Shown here in pieces: positions 26,005-36,300 of a stretch of 57,257 nt of DNA. Origin of the DNA: Eshraghiella sp964576255 (GTDB lineage Bacteria; Bacillota; Clostridia; Lachnospirales; Lachnospiraceae); NCBI GenBank assembly GCA_964576255.1, contig CAZNUK010000005.1, forward strand, positions 1-57,257. Reading direction: 5' to 3'. Every line of letters begins with the position of its first letter. The first letter of the stretch is position 1. The notes under the pieces were generated by a model. That model was not told the DNA's origin. It saw nothing but the letters and a program-made list of their open reading frames with translations, and did not search any database. The position numbers and the translations under genes are program-made.

Positions 26005-27840
26005 ATGGATAAGTTTGTAGTCAACATTATTCATCGCCCTGAAATGGTTCCTGAGTACGCTGAAAAGGTAACAGGACACGGCAAAGAAGAAAACATCAGC
26101 AGAAAGAGCCTTCTTACTGAGTCATTGGATATTTTCAAGACACAGCAGGCAATTGCTCACAAGAACGGGTTAAAGACCACAATCCAGATGACCTACGCAA
26201 GTCTTTTTAACGCAGAAGCTATTGCACTTGCTAAGGCAGATCACGAACAGTATGGAGATGAAATCAGTTTAACACTTCTTGGATTACCTTGTAAGGAGTT
26301 CCGTGAAAAGTATAAGACCAAGGATTTCTGTATCTGGATGTTCTCAATGGAAGATAAGAAATCAATCGTAGATGATGTATTCGGAAAGTTCTACGAAGTA
26401 TTTGGTTTTTATCCTGAGTCAACAGGTTCATACTATATGGACGCTGATTTGACCAACTATATCAAAGAGAAATATCCATCAGTTAAATGTGCGGTTGCAA
26501 CCTGCTGGGAGGAAGGTCCTAAGGCATATCATACCTGCAATAACTCATGGTACACATTTATGGATGGAGGCCCATGGGCTCCATGGATTCCATCTAAACA
26601 GAATACACACGCTCCTGCAGCTAATGAGGCAGAGGACAGCGGAATCGTAGCAATTCCTCATCTTTCAAGAGATTTGTTGGCTTGCTATGACGGAAATGGT
26701 TCTAACTTTGGAACACATCCTCAGAACGTATTAAGAGGAATGATTTACGACAGCGAGACATGGGAGTACCCATATTTGTATAACTTAATCGACCAGTACA
26801 GAAGCCTTGAGAAATACAACAACGGATATGCTTACAATATGCAGTTCGTTGGACCGGGCTGGATGAATAAGATGGGTCGTTGGGAAGCACCTTACGAGCT
26901 TCTTCTTAAATCCTACGAGGATGGGTGTGCATATTATGGTAAGCTTAAGAAGGAAGGTCAGCTTGTGGATATGACCATGGCTGAATTCGCAGATTACTAC
27001 AGAGAGAAGAAGACCTACACAGAGCCTGAATGTGCTCTTTGGAAGGACATTCTCTACGGATCTGATAAGCAGCTTTTCTGGTACTGTGACTCATTCTTAA
27101 GAGCCTGCGTTAATATGGACCAGGGTGGTGCAATCGTAGACTTAAGACCATATGTAGCTAAGCTTGAGTGGCCGGTAGGAATCGGTACACCTCATGTACA
27201 GGATGCATCTTACCCATTCCTTATCCAGGAAAAATATCGTGCAGGATATTTTACACATTATGCAGGAGAAGGAACTGTAAGAAGTGCTAAGGTTAGCTAC
27301 AAGGGTGAAGAGGTTGACCTTTGCCAGTGCAGAACCAAAGCTCATTTTTCACAGGAGGGCAATGCAAGAATTCTTACACTTGACCCTGTAGAGCTTGAGT
27401 TCTCAGATTTAACAATGACACTTCAGACCAAGGTTATTTTTGAGGAAGGAAGCAGCGCAATTAAATTCGAGCGTCACGTTCTTTCAATGAGCAATCCTGA
27501 TGCTGAAGTTGATATTAACGAATATATCGTTGCATGCTATGGTACAACCGAGTATACAGAGGATATGTCAGGCATTAAGCTTGCCATCAGGGGTAGCGAG
27601 ACAAAGTCCCTTGATTATGAATATAAATGCAGAGAAGAGCAGTTAAAGGATGCAACAGAGGTTTGCGCAATTGTTCCACCTATTAACACTAAGGTTCTTC
27701 TTACAGCAGAAGGCAGGGACAAGACCGGATATTTCCGTGAGGGATATGCGTTCTCACCAATGTTTACACTTGGTTACACAGGAAAATTATCAGATAAGGA
27801 GGTATTTACATCATGGCTCAAGCTGGAAAAGGCAAATTAA
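26005..27840 (+). CDS. Unrecognised 611-aa cytosolic protein, likely carbohydrate-active
   Basis: I do not recognise a named family. There is no signal peptide. The N-terminal 350 residues have the alternating strand-helix look of a barrel or NodB/GH57-like fold (FGFYPESTGSYYMDADLTNYIKEKYPSVKCAVATCWEEG; IPHLSRDLLACYDGNGSNFGTHPQN; MIYDSETWEYPYLYNLIDQYRSL), unusually rich in Trp and Tyr with several His, Asp and Glu. The C-terminal 230 residues look beta-rich. It is the first gene of the rightward arm of the galactan locus, behind its own copy of the LacI operator and followed by a second GH53. The context suggests a glycosidase or other galactan-processing enzyme; that is inference. ATG 26005 follows AAGGAGAAGAG. 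Confidence 0.8.
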   Translation: MDKFVVNIIHRPEMVPEYAEKVTGHGKEENISRKSLLTESLDIFKTQQAIAHKNGLKTTIQMTYASLFNAEAIALAKADHEQYGDEISLTLLGLPCKEFREKYKTKDFCIWMFSMEDKKSIVDDVFGKFYEVFGFYPESTGSYYMDADLTNYIKEKYPSVKCAVATCWEEGPKAYHTCNNSWYTFMDGGPWAPWIPSKQNTHAPAANEAEDSGIVAIPHLSRDLLACYDGNGSNFGTHPQNVLRGMIYDSETWEYPYLYNLIDQYRSLEKYNNGYAYNMQFVGPGWMNKMGRWEAPYELLLKSYEDGCAYYGKLKKEGQLVDMTMAEFADYYREKKTYTEPECALWKDILYGSDKQLFWYCDSFLRACVNMDQGGAIVDLRPYVAKLEWPVGIGTPHVQDASYPFLIQEKYRAGYFTHYAGEGTVRSAKVSYKGEEVDLCQCRTKAHFSQEGNARILTLDPVELEFSDLTMTLQTKVIFEEGSSAIKFERHVLSMSNPDAEVDINEYIVACYGTTEYTEDMSGIKLAIRGSETKSLDYEYKCREEQLKDATEVCAIVPPINTKVLLTAEGRDKTGYFREGYAFSPMFTLGYTGKLSDKEVFTSWLKLEKAN

Positions 27841-28025
27841 ATTACAGATGCCCATCATGTTTTATGAGAGATCTCGATATCGATATGTTTTACGACAAGG
27901 ATAAGAAGGAATATTACTGCATCCGTTGTCAGTACACAGGTACAGAGGAGGACGTGCTTGCTAAGAACGAAATGGCAAGATTCCGTTACAGAGCAATGTA
28001 CCAGAGAATTACCAATTTTGATTAA
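27813..28025 (+). CDS. Small zinc-ribbon protein
   Basis: 70 aa with two CxxC pairs, Cys13/Cys16 (RCPSC) and Cys36/Cys39 (YCIRC), the pattern of a zinc ribbon. It is otherwise charged, with no membrane segment. It starts 28 nt before the end of the 611-aa gene in another frame, with AAGGAGG 9-10 nt upstream, so translation is probably coupled. Whether it assists the upstream protein, binds nucleic acid or does something else is unknown. A terminator follows directly. Confidence 0.82.
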   Translation: MAQAGKGKLNYRCPSCFMRDLDIDMFYDKDKKEYYCIRCQYTGTEEDVLAKNEMARFRYRAMYQRITNFD

Positions 28026-28036
28026 TGTTTAACTTA

Positions 28037-28068
28037 AAAACGGCAGGTATTTTACCCTGCCGTTTTTT
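28037..28068 (+). terminator. Intrinsic terminator inside the galactan locus
   Basis: An 11-bp stem (AAAACGGCAGG / CCTGCCGTTTT), loop TATTTTAC, and a T-run. The next GH53 gene starts 18 nt later, so the terminator would lower its expression relative to the upstream genes unless read-through occurs. Confidence 0.9.
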
Positions 28069-28085
28069 GAAAAAGGAGAATTTGT

Positions 28086-29192
28086 ATGGACTATATTAAG
28101 GGCATGGACCTTTCCACAGTTGAAGAGGTAGAAAAATGCGGTGGCAGATTTTATGATAATGGTGTGGAAAAGGATATTTTTGATATTTTAAAAGACTATG
28201 AAGTTAATTATGTAAGACTCCGTTTGTGGAATGACCCATATGCAGAGGATGGAAGAGAATATGGTGCAGGCTGCAATGATTTTGAAGTTACCAAAAGACT
28301 TGCAAAAAGAGCTCTTGACCATGGAATGGGATTTCTTCTTGATTATCACTACAGTGATTTCTGGGCAGATCCTGGCAAACAGAACATTCCTAAGGCGTGG
28401 CGTGGAATGAATGTTGAAGAGTTAGAGGATGCAGTATTTAATTACACTAAGGATACCCTTACAAAGCTTTGCAAAAAAGGACTTGCGCCAACTATGATTC
28501 AGGTTGGTAATGAGCTTTCAAACGGACTATTATGGCCATATGGTAAGGTTCCTAACTATGACAATATCGCCAGATTTGTTAATGCGGGAATTAAAGGCGT
28601 CAGAGCAGTGGATGCTAATATACCAATCATGATTCATCTGGATAATGGTGGTAATAATAAGCTTTACAGAGAATGGTTTGATAATTTTATGGAAAGAGGC
28701 GAGGATTTTCAGTATATTGGTCTCTCTTACTATCCATTCTGGCACGGAACTCTTGATGAATTAAAAAACAATATGAATGATATTTCTGTTCGCTACAATA
28801 AGGATTTAATTATCGCAGAGGTTTCCATGGGCTACACAATGGAGGACTATGCAGAATATGAAAAATTAGATGCCAAGGACAGAAAGAGTATGGCAACCAA
28901 GCAGGAATTAGTAGATAAGCTTGCTCACCCAATGACCAAAGAAGGACAGTGTGCATTCTTAAGAGATTTCTTCAAGGTTGTAGACGAAGTTCCTGATGGA
29001 CATGGTAAGGGATTTTTCTATTGGGAGCCAGCCTGGATTCCAGTGCCTGGAAGCGGATGGGCCACAGAAGCTGCTCTTGAATATACAGGAGAAAAAGGAC
29101 CTGGTGGAAACGAATGGGCTAATCAGGCATTGTTTGATTATGATGGAAATGCACTTCCGGGACTTTTAGAGGTTAAAAATCTTCACAAATAA
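28086..29192 (+). CDS. Cytosolic endo-beta-1,4-galactanase-like enzyme (GH53)
   Basis: 368 aa consisting of the catalytic domain alone, without signal peptide, linker or CBM. GH53 motifs: VRLRLWNDPYAEDG, LDYHYSDFWADPGKQ, acid/base Glu143 in IQVGNELSNG, nucleophile Glu245 in IIAEVSMGY, and YWEPAWIPVPGSGW. It probably trims longer galacto-oligosaccharides after uptake, complementing the surface GH53 and cytosolic GH42. ATG 28086 follows AAAAGGAGA. It lies behind a terminator in the rightward arm. A phospho- or oligo-specific variant activity is possible. Confidence 0.92.
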   Translation: MDYIKGMDLSTVEEVEKCGGRFYDNGVEKDIFDILKDYEVNYVRLRLWNDPYAEDGREYGAGCNDFEVTKRLAKRALDHGMGFLLDYHYSDFWADPGKQNIPKAWRGMNVEELEDAVFNYTKDTLTKLCKKGLAPTMIQVGNELSNGLLWPYGKVPNYDNIARFVNAGIKGVRAVDANIPIMIHLDNGGNNKLYREWFDNFMERGEDFQYIGLSYYPFWHGTLDELKNNMNDISVRYNKDLIIAEVSMGYTMEDYAEYEKLDAKDRKSMATKQELVDKLAHPMTKEGQCAFLRDFFKVVDEVPDGHGKGFFYWEPAWIPVPGSGWATEAALEYTGEKGPGGNEWANQALFDYDGNALPGLLEVKNLHK

Positions 29193-29193
29193 T

Positions 29194-29279
29194 GCAGGAA
29201 GCATGGACCCACAAAGTGTGAGAATGCCTTCCTGCTCCGGCGAGCGCCACGAGCGAAGCGAGATTAAATGCGCTTGCCG
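29194..29279. other. Structured intergenic palindromes after the cytosolic GH53
   Basis: Two successive inverted repeats: GCAGGAAGCAT (29194-29204) with ATGCCTTCCTGC (29224-29235, one bulged C), and CGGCGAGCG (29238-29246) with CGCTTGCCG (29271-29279, one G-U). The second encloses the internal repeat GAGCG/GAAGCGAG. It is more GC-rich than its surroundings. No coding potential is evident and the identity is unknown. Confidence 0.55.
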
Positions 29280-29304
29280 TCCCGTTAAATTTAATGATAT
29301 AATA

Positions 29305-29357
29305 AAAAAGCAGCAGGAGTATCGCTCCCTTAATAAGGTTGCGATACTTCTGTTTTA
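29305..29357. terminator. Bidirectional terminator between GH53 and the convergent gene
   Basis: A 12-bp stem, CAGGAGTATCGC (29314-29325) with GCGATACTTCTG (29341-29352), one G-U pair and an inner CCTTA/TAAGG. AAAAAA stands on the left and TTTTA on the right, giving T-runs on both strands. Confidence 0.8.
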
Positions 29358-29372
29358 TATTGCAGGAAGAAA

Positions 29373-29810
29373 TTATTCCGGCATTGCTTTATTAAGAGCT
29401 TCGTTAATGGCGTTAATAAGTACAATGGATGTATATTTATTTTCCTGATTGTATGTAATGTTTTCAACGGAATTATTTTCTATAACCTGTGCAGCTATGG
29501 AATTAAGGGAATCGGTAATGAGGGGATACATAGTCTCAACGGATTCCGATGTGTTAATAAGTTCAATGGATTTTATCTGCTCTTTATCTACTACAATTTC
29601 AATATCCACCGGATTGGTAGCAAGTACAATGGAGGATGAGTATACACCGGGAACATAGGTGGACTGGGTTATGGGTTCGCTGTTTTTACCACGTCTGCCG
29701 GATACTAATAATACAATAAGCAGTATGAGAATAATTCCCAACACCACAAAAATCAGAGAGTATATTATTTCCTTTAACTTAAGAACAACTATTTTGGTTT
29801 TTGCACTCAT
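29373..29810 (-). CDS. Membrane-anchored protein with a degenerate FMN-binding-like domain
   Basis: 145 aa: one transmembrane helix at about residues 16-37 (SLIFVVLGIILILLIVLLVSG), then a 100-residue outside domain with the plan of small FMN_bind proteins (VPGVYSSSIVLATNPVDIEIVVDKEQIKSIEL to KYTSIVLINAINEALNKA). The usual Ser-Gly-Ala-Thr flavinylation motif is absent (NKYTSIVL stands there), so flavin binding is doubtful. It is a single gene with a poor ribosome-binding site, divergent from addB. The call is tentative. Confidence 0.72.
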   Translation of the reverse strand: MSAKTKIVVLKLKEIIYSLIFVVLGIILILLIVLLVSGRRGKNSEPITQSTYVPGVYSSSIVLATNPVDIEIVVDKEQIKSIELINTSESVETMYPLITDSLNSIAAQVIENNSVENITYNQENKYTSIVLINAINEALNKAMPE

Positions 29811-29914
29811 ATTTTTTATCAGGCCTTTCAGTCATAAGCTTTTGGGTGTTTTACTATATATTATTGCGAAAGCAATTGGAATATTCCAATTATTACAACA
29901 GGGGTGAAATATTT

Positions 29915-32900
29915 ATGACTTTAGAATTACTCATGGGGGCTTCCGGCTATGGTAAGACCTACAACCTGTACAATAGAATAATTACTGAGGCAATGGACAA
30001 TCCTTCTGGCAAATATATTTTGATTGTACCGGAGCAGTCTTCTTTGCAGGCTCAGAAGGACATTGTAAGAATGCATCCTAACGGAGGGGTGTTTAATATT
30101 GATGTGCTTACCTTTGGACGACTTGGTTACAGAGTTTTTGAGGAGTTATGTGTGGAGCTTAATGAGACCATAGATGATACTGGTAAGATGCTTATTATTC
30201 GTAAGGTTATGAGCCGCGTGTCAGGGGATTTGAAGGTTATTAGAGCTAACCGTAAGCTTGGCATTGTGTCCGAGGTTAAGTCCATGATTTCCGAATTTAA
30301 GCAGTATGGAATCACTACGGACAAGCTTGAGGAGATTATTAAAGAGCTTAAGGGCTCTGACAGACTGAAAGAAAAGCTTAATGATGTGCTTATTATATAC
30401 AGGGCATTTGAAGAATATATTGCGGATAGATTTGTAACGGCGGAGGATAAGCCGGAGGAGCTTCTTAAGGTAATTGACAAGTCCGGATTTTTTAAAGATG
30501 CTGTTGTGGCATTTGACGGATTTACCGGATTTACTCCTGTGCAGTACAGATTGGTGGAAAAAATACTCGAAAAATCAGACAGAGTTATTTGTACCGTTAC
30601 TTTCCCGGGGGATATGGATTATCGTACCCCGTTACTTCCTGAGGATTTGTTCTATATGAGCAAAAACATGATGATGAAATTAGGTGAAATTGCCGATTCC
30701 ATAGGGGCTAATACAGAGTATAGAAGATTAGCCACGGATAAGGAAAAATACCGATTTGCCAAATCTAGGGAACTTGAATTTTTGGAAAAAGAGCTTTTTA
30801 GATATTCCGGTAGAATATTTGAAGAAGAGGTTAAGGATATCTCCATAAGCTGTCTTCCATCTCCAAAAGAAGAGGTAGCAGTAGCTGCCGCGGACATTCT
30901 TAATAAGGTTCGGGAGCAGGGGCTAAGATTCAGGGATATTGCAGTGGTTACAGGGGACTCCAAAATGTATCGTTCTGAAATAATGAGAGTATTTACAGAG
31001 TGTGGTATTCCGTTTTTTATGGATAATAAGAGAAGTCTAATCGGCAATCCTGTGGTGGAATATTTAAGAGGAGCACTTGGAGTAATTAAAGAAAATTACT
31101 CCTATGAAAGTGTGTTTAGATTCATGAAAAATAACCTTTGCCCTATTCCTAGAGAGAAGGTTGATATAATTGAAAACTATGTGTTGGCTCTTGGCATCAG
31201 AGGTCAGAACAGATGGCAGACAATTTTTGAAAGACAATATCCAGGCAAGGACAGAGAACTTTTGGAGATTAATGAAATCAGGCAGGATTTTGTTAAGCTT
31301 ATGAAGCCACTTAATGAGGCACTTGGAAAAAATAAAGTACCGGTATCTCAATATGTGACCACCTTATACGATTTTATGGAGGCAGCGGATAGTTTTGAAT
31401 ATCTTAATGAGCTTTCTGACAGATTATCGGATAATAGTACCGATGGTGATTTGCTTGCCAAGGCCTCTGAATACAGACAGACCTATAGAAAAATAATTGA
31501 GTTATTAGATCAGCTTAATAATCTTATGGGTGATGAGGTTATGAGTCTGGAGGAATTTATTGAAATTCTTGACGCCGGTTTTGAAGAAATTAAAGTGGGA
31601 ATTATTCCCCCTTCTGTTGATTGTGTAACAGTAGGTGATGTGGAGCGTACAAGACTTGAGCACGTTAAGTATATGCTGGTTTTGGGTGTTAATGAGGGTA
31701 TTCTTCCAAAGAGCTCTGGCAATAACGGAGTTCTCTCAGATACTGAGAGAAGAACTTTGCTTAATAATGATGTGGAGCTTGCACCTACCCCAAGGGAAAG
31801 AATTTTTATACAGAATTTCTATCTGTATCTTAATTTTACTGAGCCGGAACAGGGCTTGTACCTGTCCTATCACAGATATAATTCCACTGGTAAGGATTGT
31901 AAGCCATCGAGAATTATCGGAATGCTTGCTAAGATGTATCCGAAGCTTACTCTTACAAGCGAGAAGGATATAAGAGTGGAAAAACTGGTTACCAATGGTG
32001 AGAATTCCATTCATCTTCTTTCGCAGGCAGTGATAGACCGAAGCAAAGCGGTGCCGGGAATCAAAGAGCTTCTGGTATATATGTATAGCACGGAGCCATA
32101 TAAGACACAAATACATAATCTGATTGATACATATATCAGGGAAAATATGCCTGAAAATATGTCCAAAGAAGTAGCACAACATTTATATGGCGAGATTTCC
32201 AAAAGCAGTATTACAAGAATTGAAACCTTCGCCCAGTGTGCTTTTGCGCACTTTGCCAGATATGGTATTGAACTGTCAGAACGTATGGTACATAAAATTG
32301 ATAATATGGATTTGGGAAATGTGTTTCATAAGGTAATCGAGCTTATGTCCAACAAGCTAAGAGAAACAAACAGAGATTTTTCCATGCTGGGAAATGAAGA
32401 GCGACGGAAAATGGTGGAAGAGACTGTAATGGACGCTACAGTTGATTTTAAGGAATCGATTTTTCTTGAAAGTGAGACTAATCACTATCTCAAAACAAGA
32501 ATAACGGATATTCTGGATACAACCATCTGGGCTCTTGGGGAGCAGCTTAGGGCGGGTAAATTTAAACCGGAGCTTTTTGAAATTAGCTTTTACGATGAAG
32601 TTATGGACACAGCTATTACAGGTAAGATTGACCGAGTGGATTTGTATCGTGACGAGGATAAGGTTTATGTCAAAGTAATAGATTATAAATCCGGCAGCAG
32701 TAGCATTTCTCTGGATGAAATATACAATGGAGTCAAGCTTCAGCTTATGGTTTACTTACACAGTATGATTAACAAAATTGCACAAAAAAATCCGGATAAG
32801 GAGATTATTCCTGCGGGTGCATTTTACAATCACGTAGACAGTCCTATTGTAGCGCTGGACAATGATAAAGAATATACAGAAGAAGATTACAAAAAAATTA

Positions 32901-33307
32901 TTTTGGAAAAATTATGTCCAACAGGAATTCTTAATTATTTTGCAGTGGATTATTTCCATATGTGGGATAAAGGTAAGTCAGGTATTATTCCGGCTAAGAA
33001 AAATAAAGATGGAGAGATGCCTTTGGACGATACTGTTGTTACGGGAGAACAACTTAGATGTCTGTCGGATTATGCTGTCAATAAAATGCATAATATGGAA
33101 GCTGCCATAATGCAGGGGGAAGCAGAAGCCAAGCCACTTGAAAAGTCCTGTCAATATTGTCCTTACAGCACAGTATGTGGTTTTAAACCAGAAACCGATA
33201 ATTACAGAAAACCAGAGAGTGTACAGGACACACCGGATAAATGGGTCAAATTTGGATACAAAGCACCTAAGGAAAAGGAGGAGATTAAAGATGGCATGGA
33301 CAACTGA
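29915..33307 (+). CDS. addB: ATP-dependent helicase/nuclease subunit B
   Basis: 1130-aa subunit of the AddAB complex, which processes double-strand breaks for RecA-dependent repair. N-terminal Walker A is LLMGASGYGKTYNL. The C-terminal RecB-type nuclease has ITGKIDRVDLYRDEDKVYVKVIDYKSGS. The Cys set for the structural iron-sulphur cluster is present: one in FAQCAFAHFARYG and three in CQYCPYSTVCGF. Length is typical for clostridial AddB. ATG 29915 follows GGGGTGAA; the frame is open further upstream but without a convincing start. It overlaps addA by 17 nt. Confidence 0.96.
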   Translation: MTLELLMGASGYGKTYNLYNRIITEAMDNPSGKYILIVPEQSSLQAQKDIVRMHPNGGVFNIDVLTFGRLGYRVFEELCVELNETIDDTGKMLIIRKVMSRVSGDLKVIRANRKLGIVSEVKSMISEFKQYGITTDKLEEIIKELKGSDRLKEKLNDVLIIYRAFEEYIADRFVTAEDKPEELLKVIDKSGFFKDAVVAFDGFTGFTPVQYRLVEKILEKSDRVICTVTFPGDMDYRTPLLPEDLFYMSKNMMMKLGEIADSIGANTEYRRLATDKEKYRFAKSRELEFLEKELFRYSGRIFEEEVKDISISCLPSPKEEVAVAAADILNKVREQGLRFRDIAVVTGDSKMYRSEIMRVFTECGIPFFMDNKRSLIGNPVVEYLRGALGVIKENYSYESVFRFMKNNLCPIPREKVDIIENYVLALGIRGQNRWQTIFERQYPGKDRELLEINEIRQDFVKLMKPLNEALGKNKVPVSQYVTTLYDFMEAADSFEYLNELSDRLSDNSTDGDLLAKASEYRQTYRKIIELLDQLNNLMGDEVMSLEEFIEILDAGFEEIKVGIIPPSVDCVTVGDVERTRLEHVKYMLVLGVNEGILPKSSGNNGVLSDTERRTLLNNDVELAPTPRERIFIQNFYLYLNFTEPEQGLYLSYHRYNSTGKDCKPSRIIGMLAKMYPKLTLTSEKDIRVEKLVTNGENSIHLLSQAVIDRSKAVPGIKELLVYMYSTEPYKTQIHNLIDTYIRENMPENMSKEVAQHLYGEISKSSITRIETFAQCAFAHFARYGIELSERMVHKIDNMDLGNVFHKVIELMSNKLRETNRDFSMLGNEERRKMVEETVMDATVDFKESIFLESETNHYLKTRITDILDTTIWALGEQLRAGKFKPELFEISFYDEVMDTAITGKIDRVDLYRDEDKVYVKVIDYKSGSSSISLDEIYNGVKLQLMVYLHSMINKIAQKNPDKEIIPAGAFYNHVDSPIVALDNDKEYTEEDYKKIILEKLCPTGILNYFAVDYFHMWDKGKSGIIPAKKNKDGEMPLDDTVVTGEQLRCLSDYAVNKMHNMEAAIMQGEAEAKPLEKSCQYCPYSTVCGFKPETDNYRKPESVQDTPDKWVKFGYKAPKEKEEIKDGMDN

Positions 33308-36300
33308 CCAGTTAAATGCAATAAAAGCCAGGGACTGTAATCTCCTTGTCAGTGCCGCCGCAGGCTCCGGTAAAACAGCGGTTCTGGTTGAACGAATTAT
33401 CCAAAGAGTTCTTGATAAGGATAATCCTGTGGATATAGATTCCATTATGGTGGTTACTTTTACTAAGGCAGCAGCCGGAGAGATGAAGGGCAGACTTCTT
33501 GTGGCTTTTGAAAAAGCCCTTAAAAGCGAGCCGGGAAACAGACATCTAATCAGACAGCTGGCACTTGTGGAGAATGCTAAGATAACCACAATAGACAGCT
33601 TCTGTTATGATGTGGTGAAAAATTACTACAATACCATAGATTTGGACCCCAATATTCGAATTGCGGATGCAGGAGAGCTGAGTCTTGTTAAGGAAGAGGT
33701 ATTGGATAATCTTCTGGAGGAATGTTTTAAGTCGGGTGATAAGGATTTTATCGGATTTGTGGAGGCTTTTGCTCCGGGTAAAAGTATCAGCAGAATTTCA
33801 GAACTGGTAAATGGGCTTTACAACTTTTCACAGAGTAATCCATGGCCTATGGAGTGGCTTATGGATTGTAAAAAACAATATGATGTCCGGACAATAGAAG
33901 AGTTTGAAAATCTTCCTGTAGTTCAGTACATTACAGAGCATATAAGGGTTATTGCCAAGGAGCATATTAAGGATTGTGAATACATAATCCAATGCTGTAA
34001 TGAAACGGACGGACCGGTAGAATATATTCCTGTAATTGCAAGGGATAAGGCGGTTTGGGACAGGGCAGCAGAGGAAGATAATTATTTTAAAATTCTTGCT
34101 GTATTAGAACAAAAATTTGATAATCTTCCTAGATCAACAAGCTCCAATCCGGAAATAAGAGAATATGTTAAGGAAATCAGGGAGAAATATAAAAATACCA
34201 AGAAAAAGCTTTTAAAGGAATTTTCCTCCAACGCCACAAAACAGCTTGAGGAAATGGCGCATTTAGAGCCTTTTGTAAGGGTTTTAGTGTATCTTACAAT
34301 GGAATTTTCCAGAAGATATCAGCTGTGTAAGCAGGAAAAAAACATTGCGGATTTTTCGGATATAGAGCATTACGCCCTGGATATTCTTTTACACAAAGAA
34401 AATGATAAGATAATACATACATATGTTGCGGATGAGCTGGCAGAAAACTTTACAGAGATATATATTGATGAGTATCAGGACAGTAATTTTGTTCAGGAAT
34501 ATTTACTAAATGCGGTGTCAAGAGAGCGCTTTGGCACTCCTAATATATTTATGGTAGGGGATGTTAAGCAGAGTATTTATAAATTCCGAATGGCAAGGCC
34601 TGAGATTTTTATGGAAAAATACGACAGGTACACAAACTACGGTAAATCTGCTGGCAAATATCAGAAAATCGAGCTTCATATGAATTTCAGAAGCCGCCAA
34701 AATGTGTTGGAAAGCATTAATGATGTGTTTCATAAGGCAATGCAGGAAAGCCTTGGAGGGATTGAATATACTGATGAGGTCCGTCTTAACGCAGGTCAGG
34801 AGTTTGCCGGAGGCTTTGATGATGTTACTGAGCTGATTTTGATGGATGAAAAAGAAATCAAAGCTCAGGAAATTGATGATAAAGAGGCAGCAGCACATAT
34901 TGCAGCAGGTCGTATTAAGGAGATTATGAAAAATAATCCGGAGCTTAATTACAGGGATTTTGCCATTCTTCTTAGAAGCGACAAGTCATCTGGGCCTATA
35001 TATGCCAATATTCTGTCAAGCCATGGCATTCCATGTGCATACAATTCCACCACGGGATATTTTTCGTCTTATGAGGTTGTAAATGTACTGGATTTGCTGA
35101 ATGTTATTGATAATCCAAGACAGGAAATTCCTCTTGCAGGAGTTATGAGGTCGTATTTTGCTCATTTTACTATTGAAGAAATGGCTGTGATTAAAGGTCC
35201 CAGACGAAGGACTGAGCTGTATGACTGTGTTGTGAAAGCTTCTGGGGAGGAAAGTGCTCTTGGAAGTAAGTGCAGAGATTTTCTTACAATGTTAAATAAC
35301 TACAGACAGCAGGTTGGTATTTTTTCAACCAGAGAAATGGTATCTGATATAATATATAATACAGGCTATTATGATTATATCAGTGCAATTCCGGGAGGCC
35401 AGCTTAAGAAAACCAATCTGGATATGTTAGCTGAGATGGCAGCCCAGTATGAAAACACAAGTTATCACGGCTTGTTTAATTTTCTTCGATATATTGAAAA
35501 ACTTCAGAAATATGATGTGGACTATGGCGAAGGAGGAGCAGGTGAAGGTGAGGTTAATCAGGTCAAAATAATGAGTATCCACAAGAGTAAGGGATTGGAA
35601 TTCCCTGTTGTAATTGTGGGTGATTTTGGCAAAAAATATAATCTCAGGGATACAACCTCCGGGATAATCTATGACAATAGTTATGGTATTGGAATGGATT
35701 ATGTGGATTTGGGCTACCGAACCAAAACCAAAACCGGTTACAAAGGAATGATTGCCAAGAAGCTTACCATTGACTCCATTGGTGAGGAATTAAGAATTCT
35801 CTATGTAGCTATGACCAGAGCTGTGAACAAGCTAATACTTATTGGTAAGGATAATATAGAAACATCATATTCCAAGTGGGAAAGAATGTCTCATAGTAGT
35901 AAACTGGATATTAACTACCTTATGGATAATACTAAATATTCTGCCGTTGTTGCCCCTTGTGCCATTAATAACTCACGATACAGATGTGATTTTATTTCCG
36001 CAAGTCGTGTTATGGAAGTAATGAGTCAGGCATTTGGGGAGCATAATGAGATTGTGACAGATAATCTGACTGAGATTAATAAACTGGAAGTTAATGGTAA
36101 GATATACGAGTTGTTGCAAAAAATACTGGAGTATCAGTATCCTCATTGCAATGTTCTGTCTGTTAAATCCAAATACTCCGTATCAGACCTTAAGCATCAG
36201 GCAATGGAGGAGACGGAGATTTTAGAGGAACGGTTTAAGATGTCGGAGCCGGAAAAGACAATTCCTAAATTTTTAGGAGATGAAGCTCCGGGAGTTGGAG

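Noticed and set aside
29203..29448. 81-aa open frame after the cytosolic GH53
   Set aside because: It covers palindromes and a terminator, then the antisense of the next gene.
29801..29914. Upstream extension of addB
   Set aside because: It lies antisense in the neighbouring leftward gene and has no start signal; ATG 29915 with GGGGTGAA is better.
33138..33290. Upstream extension of addA inside addB
   Set aside because: Family N-termini begin at the MAWTTDQLNAI-type sequence, and AAGGAGGAG precedes ATG 33291.
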